Positions 62,646 to 64,000 of a stretch of 64,000 nt of DNA are shown piece by piece. Both the position numbers and the translations under genes were made by a program. The notes under the pieces are model-generated. The model saw only the letters and a list, made by a program, of their open reading frames with translations. It was not told the origin of the DNA and searched no databases. Numbering within the stretch: position 1 is the stretch's first letter; each line of letters starts with the position of its first letter. This DNA is from Streptococcus mitis (GTDB lineage: Bacteria > Bacillota > Bacilli > Lactobacillales > Streptococcaceae): contig NZ_JPFW01000007.1 of assembly GCF_000722705.1 (NCBI RefSeq), positions 1 through 64,000 of the forward strand. Direction: 5' to 3'.

Positions 62646-63434
62646 ATGGCACATTTATTAGAAAAAACTAGAAAAATTACTTCTATCCTGAAGCGCTCAG
62701 AGGAGCAGTTGCAGGACGAACTTCCCTACAACGCTATTACGCGTCAATTGGCGGATATTATTCATTGCAATGCCTGTATTATCAATAGTAAGGGACGTCT
62801 CCTTGGTTATTTTATGCGCTATAAAACCAATACAGATCGCGTAGAGCAATTTTTCCAAACTAAGATTTTCCCAGATGACTACGTTCAAGGGGCTAATATG
62901 ATTTACGAAACAGAAGCAAATTTGCCTGTTGAGCATGATATGAGTATTTTCCCTGTGGAAAGTCGTTCTGATTTTCCAGATGGTTTGACGACTATTGCAC
63001 CGATTCATGTATCAGGAATTCGCTTGGGCTCTTTGATTATTTGGCGCAATGATAAGAAATTCGAAGATGAGGATTTGATTCTTGTTGAGATTGCCAGTAC
63101 CGTTGTTGGGATTCAGCTCCTCAACTTCCAACGTGAAGAAGATGAGAAAAATATTCGTCGCCGTACTGCTGTCACCATGGCAGTCAATACTCTCTCTTAC
63201 TCAGAACTCCGTGCTGTTTCAGCTATTTTAGGGGAATTAAACGGAAATGAAGGTCAGTTGACTGCGTCAGTGATTGCAGACCGTATCGGAATTACCCGCT
63301 CTGTGATTGTCAATGCCCTTCGTAAACTTGAGTCTGCGGGGATTATTGAAAGTCGCTCGCTTGGAATGAAGGGAACCTACCTTAAGGTCTTGATTTCAGA
63401 TATTTTTGAAGAAGTGAAGAAAAGAGATTACTAA
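62646..63434 (+). CDS. codY: Global nutritional regulator CodY
   Basis: This 262-residue CodY has an N-terminal GAF domain (1-150) that binds branched-chain amino acids, a helical linker, and a C-terminal winged helix-turn-helix ([20 protein letters not shown], about 205-224). It represses amino-acid uptake and biosynthesis genes in rich conditions and is essential or nearly so in pneumococcus. Its stop overlaps the pncA start (TAATG), so the two are cotranscribed. Confidence 0.97.
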   Translation: MAHLLEKTRKITSILKRSEEQLQDELPYNAITRQLADIIHCNACIINSKGRLLGYFMRYKTNTDRVEQFFQTKIFPDDYVQGANMIYETEANLPVEHDMSIFPVESRSDFPDGLTTIAPIHVSGIRLGSLIIWRNDKKFEDEDLILVEIASTVVGIQLLNFQREEDEKNIRRRTAVTMAVNTLSYSELRAVSAILGELNGNEGQLTASVIADRIGITRSVIVNALRKLESAGIIESRSLGMKGTYLKVLISDIFEEVKKRDY

Positions 63435-64000
63435 TGACTAAGGCTTTGATTTCGATTGACTATACAGAAGATTTTGTTGCTGATAGTGGAAAGTTGACAG
63501 CAGGCGCCCCAGCTCAGGCAATTTCGGAAGCCATTAGCAAGGTGACTCGGTTAGCTTTTGAACGCGGAGATTATATCTTCTTTACCATTGATGCTCACGA
63601 GGAAAACGATTGTTTCCATCCAGAAAGCAAGCTATTTCCTCCTCATAATTTGATTGGCACTAGTGGACGGAATTTATACGGAGATTTGGGTACCTTTTAT
63701 CAAGAGCATGGTTCAAACAGTCGTGTCTTTTGGATGGATAAACGCCATTACTCAGCTTTTTCAGGGACTGACCTGGATATCCGTTTGAGAGAGCGTCGCG
63801 TGTCTACAGTTATTTTATCAGGTGTCTTGACGGATATCTGTGTCCTACATACAGCTATAGATGCCTATAATCTAGGATATGATATCGAGATTGTAAAACC
63901 AGCCGTTGCTTCCATCTGGCCTGAAAATCATCAATTTGCCCTAGGTCATTTCAAAAATACACTTGGGGCTAAGTTAGTAGATGAAAATCTAAATGAACTT
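63434..64000 (+). CDS. pncA: Nicotinamidase / isochorismatase family hydrolase (3' end off the window)
   Basis: The visible 189 residues carry the nicotinamidase catalytic triad D9 (SIDYTEDF), K103 (WMDKRHYSAF) and C136 (LTDICVLHT). The likely metal ligands are D53, H55 and H71. It converts nicotinamide to nicotinic acid for NAD salvage. It starts within the codY stop. It complements the PnuC uptake route at 21447. Only the last few residues appear to be missing. Confidence 0.9.
   Translation, partial: MTKALISIDYTEDFVADSGKLTAGAPAQAISEAISKVTRLAFERGDYIFFTIDAHEENDCFHPESKLFPPHNLIGTSGRNLYGDLGTFYQEHGSNSRVFWMDKRHYSAFSGTDLDIRLRERRVSTVILSGVLTDICVLHTAIDAYNLGYDIEIVKPAVASIWPENHQFALGHFKNTLGAKLVDENLNEL

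Noticed and set aside
1-64000. CRISPR arrays, tRNA or rRNA genes
   Set aside because: I saw no regularly spaced repeats of CRISPR length, no tRNA cloverleaf with a T-loop motif and no rRNA sequence by reading.

Overview
The window is a chromosome segment of a Mitis-group Streptococcus (S. mitis / S. pseudopneumoniae / S. pneumoniae). The evidence is the psaBCA manganese operon with its regulator psaR, four BOX repeats, the TprA/PhrA peptide-signalling pair, and a gene order (pepO, relA-dtd, TCS01-like pair, thrS, rpsO, cadD, galE, cmk, truA, murT/gatD, cshA, codY) that I recall as the pneumococcal backbone. Several proteins, PsaA among them, differ slightly from the pneumococcal sequence I remember, so a commensal relative such as S. 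mitis fits better than S. pneumoniae. No rRNA, tRNA or CRISPR array was seen.

Layout. 1-4.3 kb: the peptide regulator TprA (partial) and its pheromone PhrA, then a DUF1430 membrane protein and its ABC ATPase, with decayed sequence where lanthipeptide genes would be expected. 4.3-9.6 kb: tpxD, psaA, psaC and psaB read leftward behind a PsaR-type operator, with pepO divergent. 9.6-12.6 kb: an accessory block with a serine recombinase, two dyad sites in opposite orientation, and an LPXTG surface protein. 12.7-17.7 kb: an MBL hydrolase, small secreted proteins, and the most unusual island: a 39-codon peptide gene ending in Trp, a two-lobed aspartic protease-like protein, an MFS exporter and a protein with class I isoprenoid-synthase-like Asp motifs. 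17.7-27.3 kb: relA, dtd, small membrane proteins, pnuC, psaR, a phosphoesterase, an Rrf2 regulator, a DUF2974 lipase-like protein and a two-component system. 27.3-31 kb: a decayed Rgg/radical-SAM peptide locus (Rgg regulator, C-terminal SPASM fragment, ABC exporter). 31-37.7 kb: a DUF389 protein, a T-box-controlled MazG-like gene plus thrS, rpsO, a repeat-rich stretch and cadD.

37.9-41.4 kb carries a FecBCD-type siderophore uptake operon with its own esterase, apparently an accessory insertion between cadD and plsC. 41.4-64 kb is housekeeping: plsC, a P-type ATPase, trmK, a Nif3-like gene, a DAO-type oxidase, galE, a glycosyltransferase, ferredoxin, a LysM protein, cmk, a PhnA-like protein, two membrane proteins, truA, a pyridoxine/HMP kinase with its ECF transporter, pepQ, gatD/murT (lipid II amidation), an RclA-like flavoprotein, cshA, codY (with a CodY-like box on its own promoter) and a partial pncA.

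Three peptide-related loci (PhrA, the Trp peptide island and the Rgg/SPASM remnant) lie within 30 kb. The Trp peptide island is the strongest candidate for an undescribed system. The sequence suggests a RiPP or pheromone pathway combining proteolysis, export and possibly prenylation; this is inference from motifs and context.
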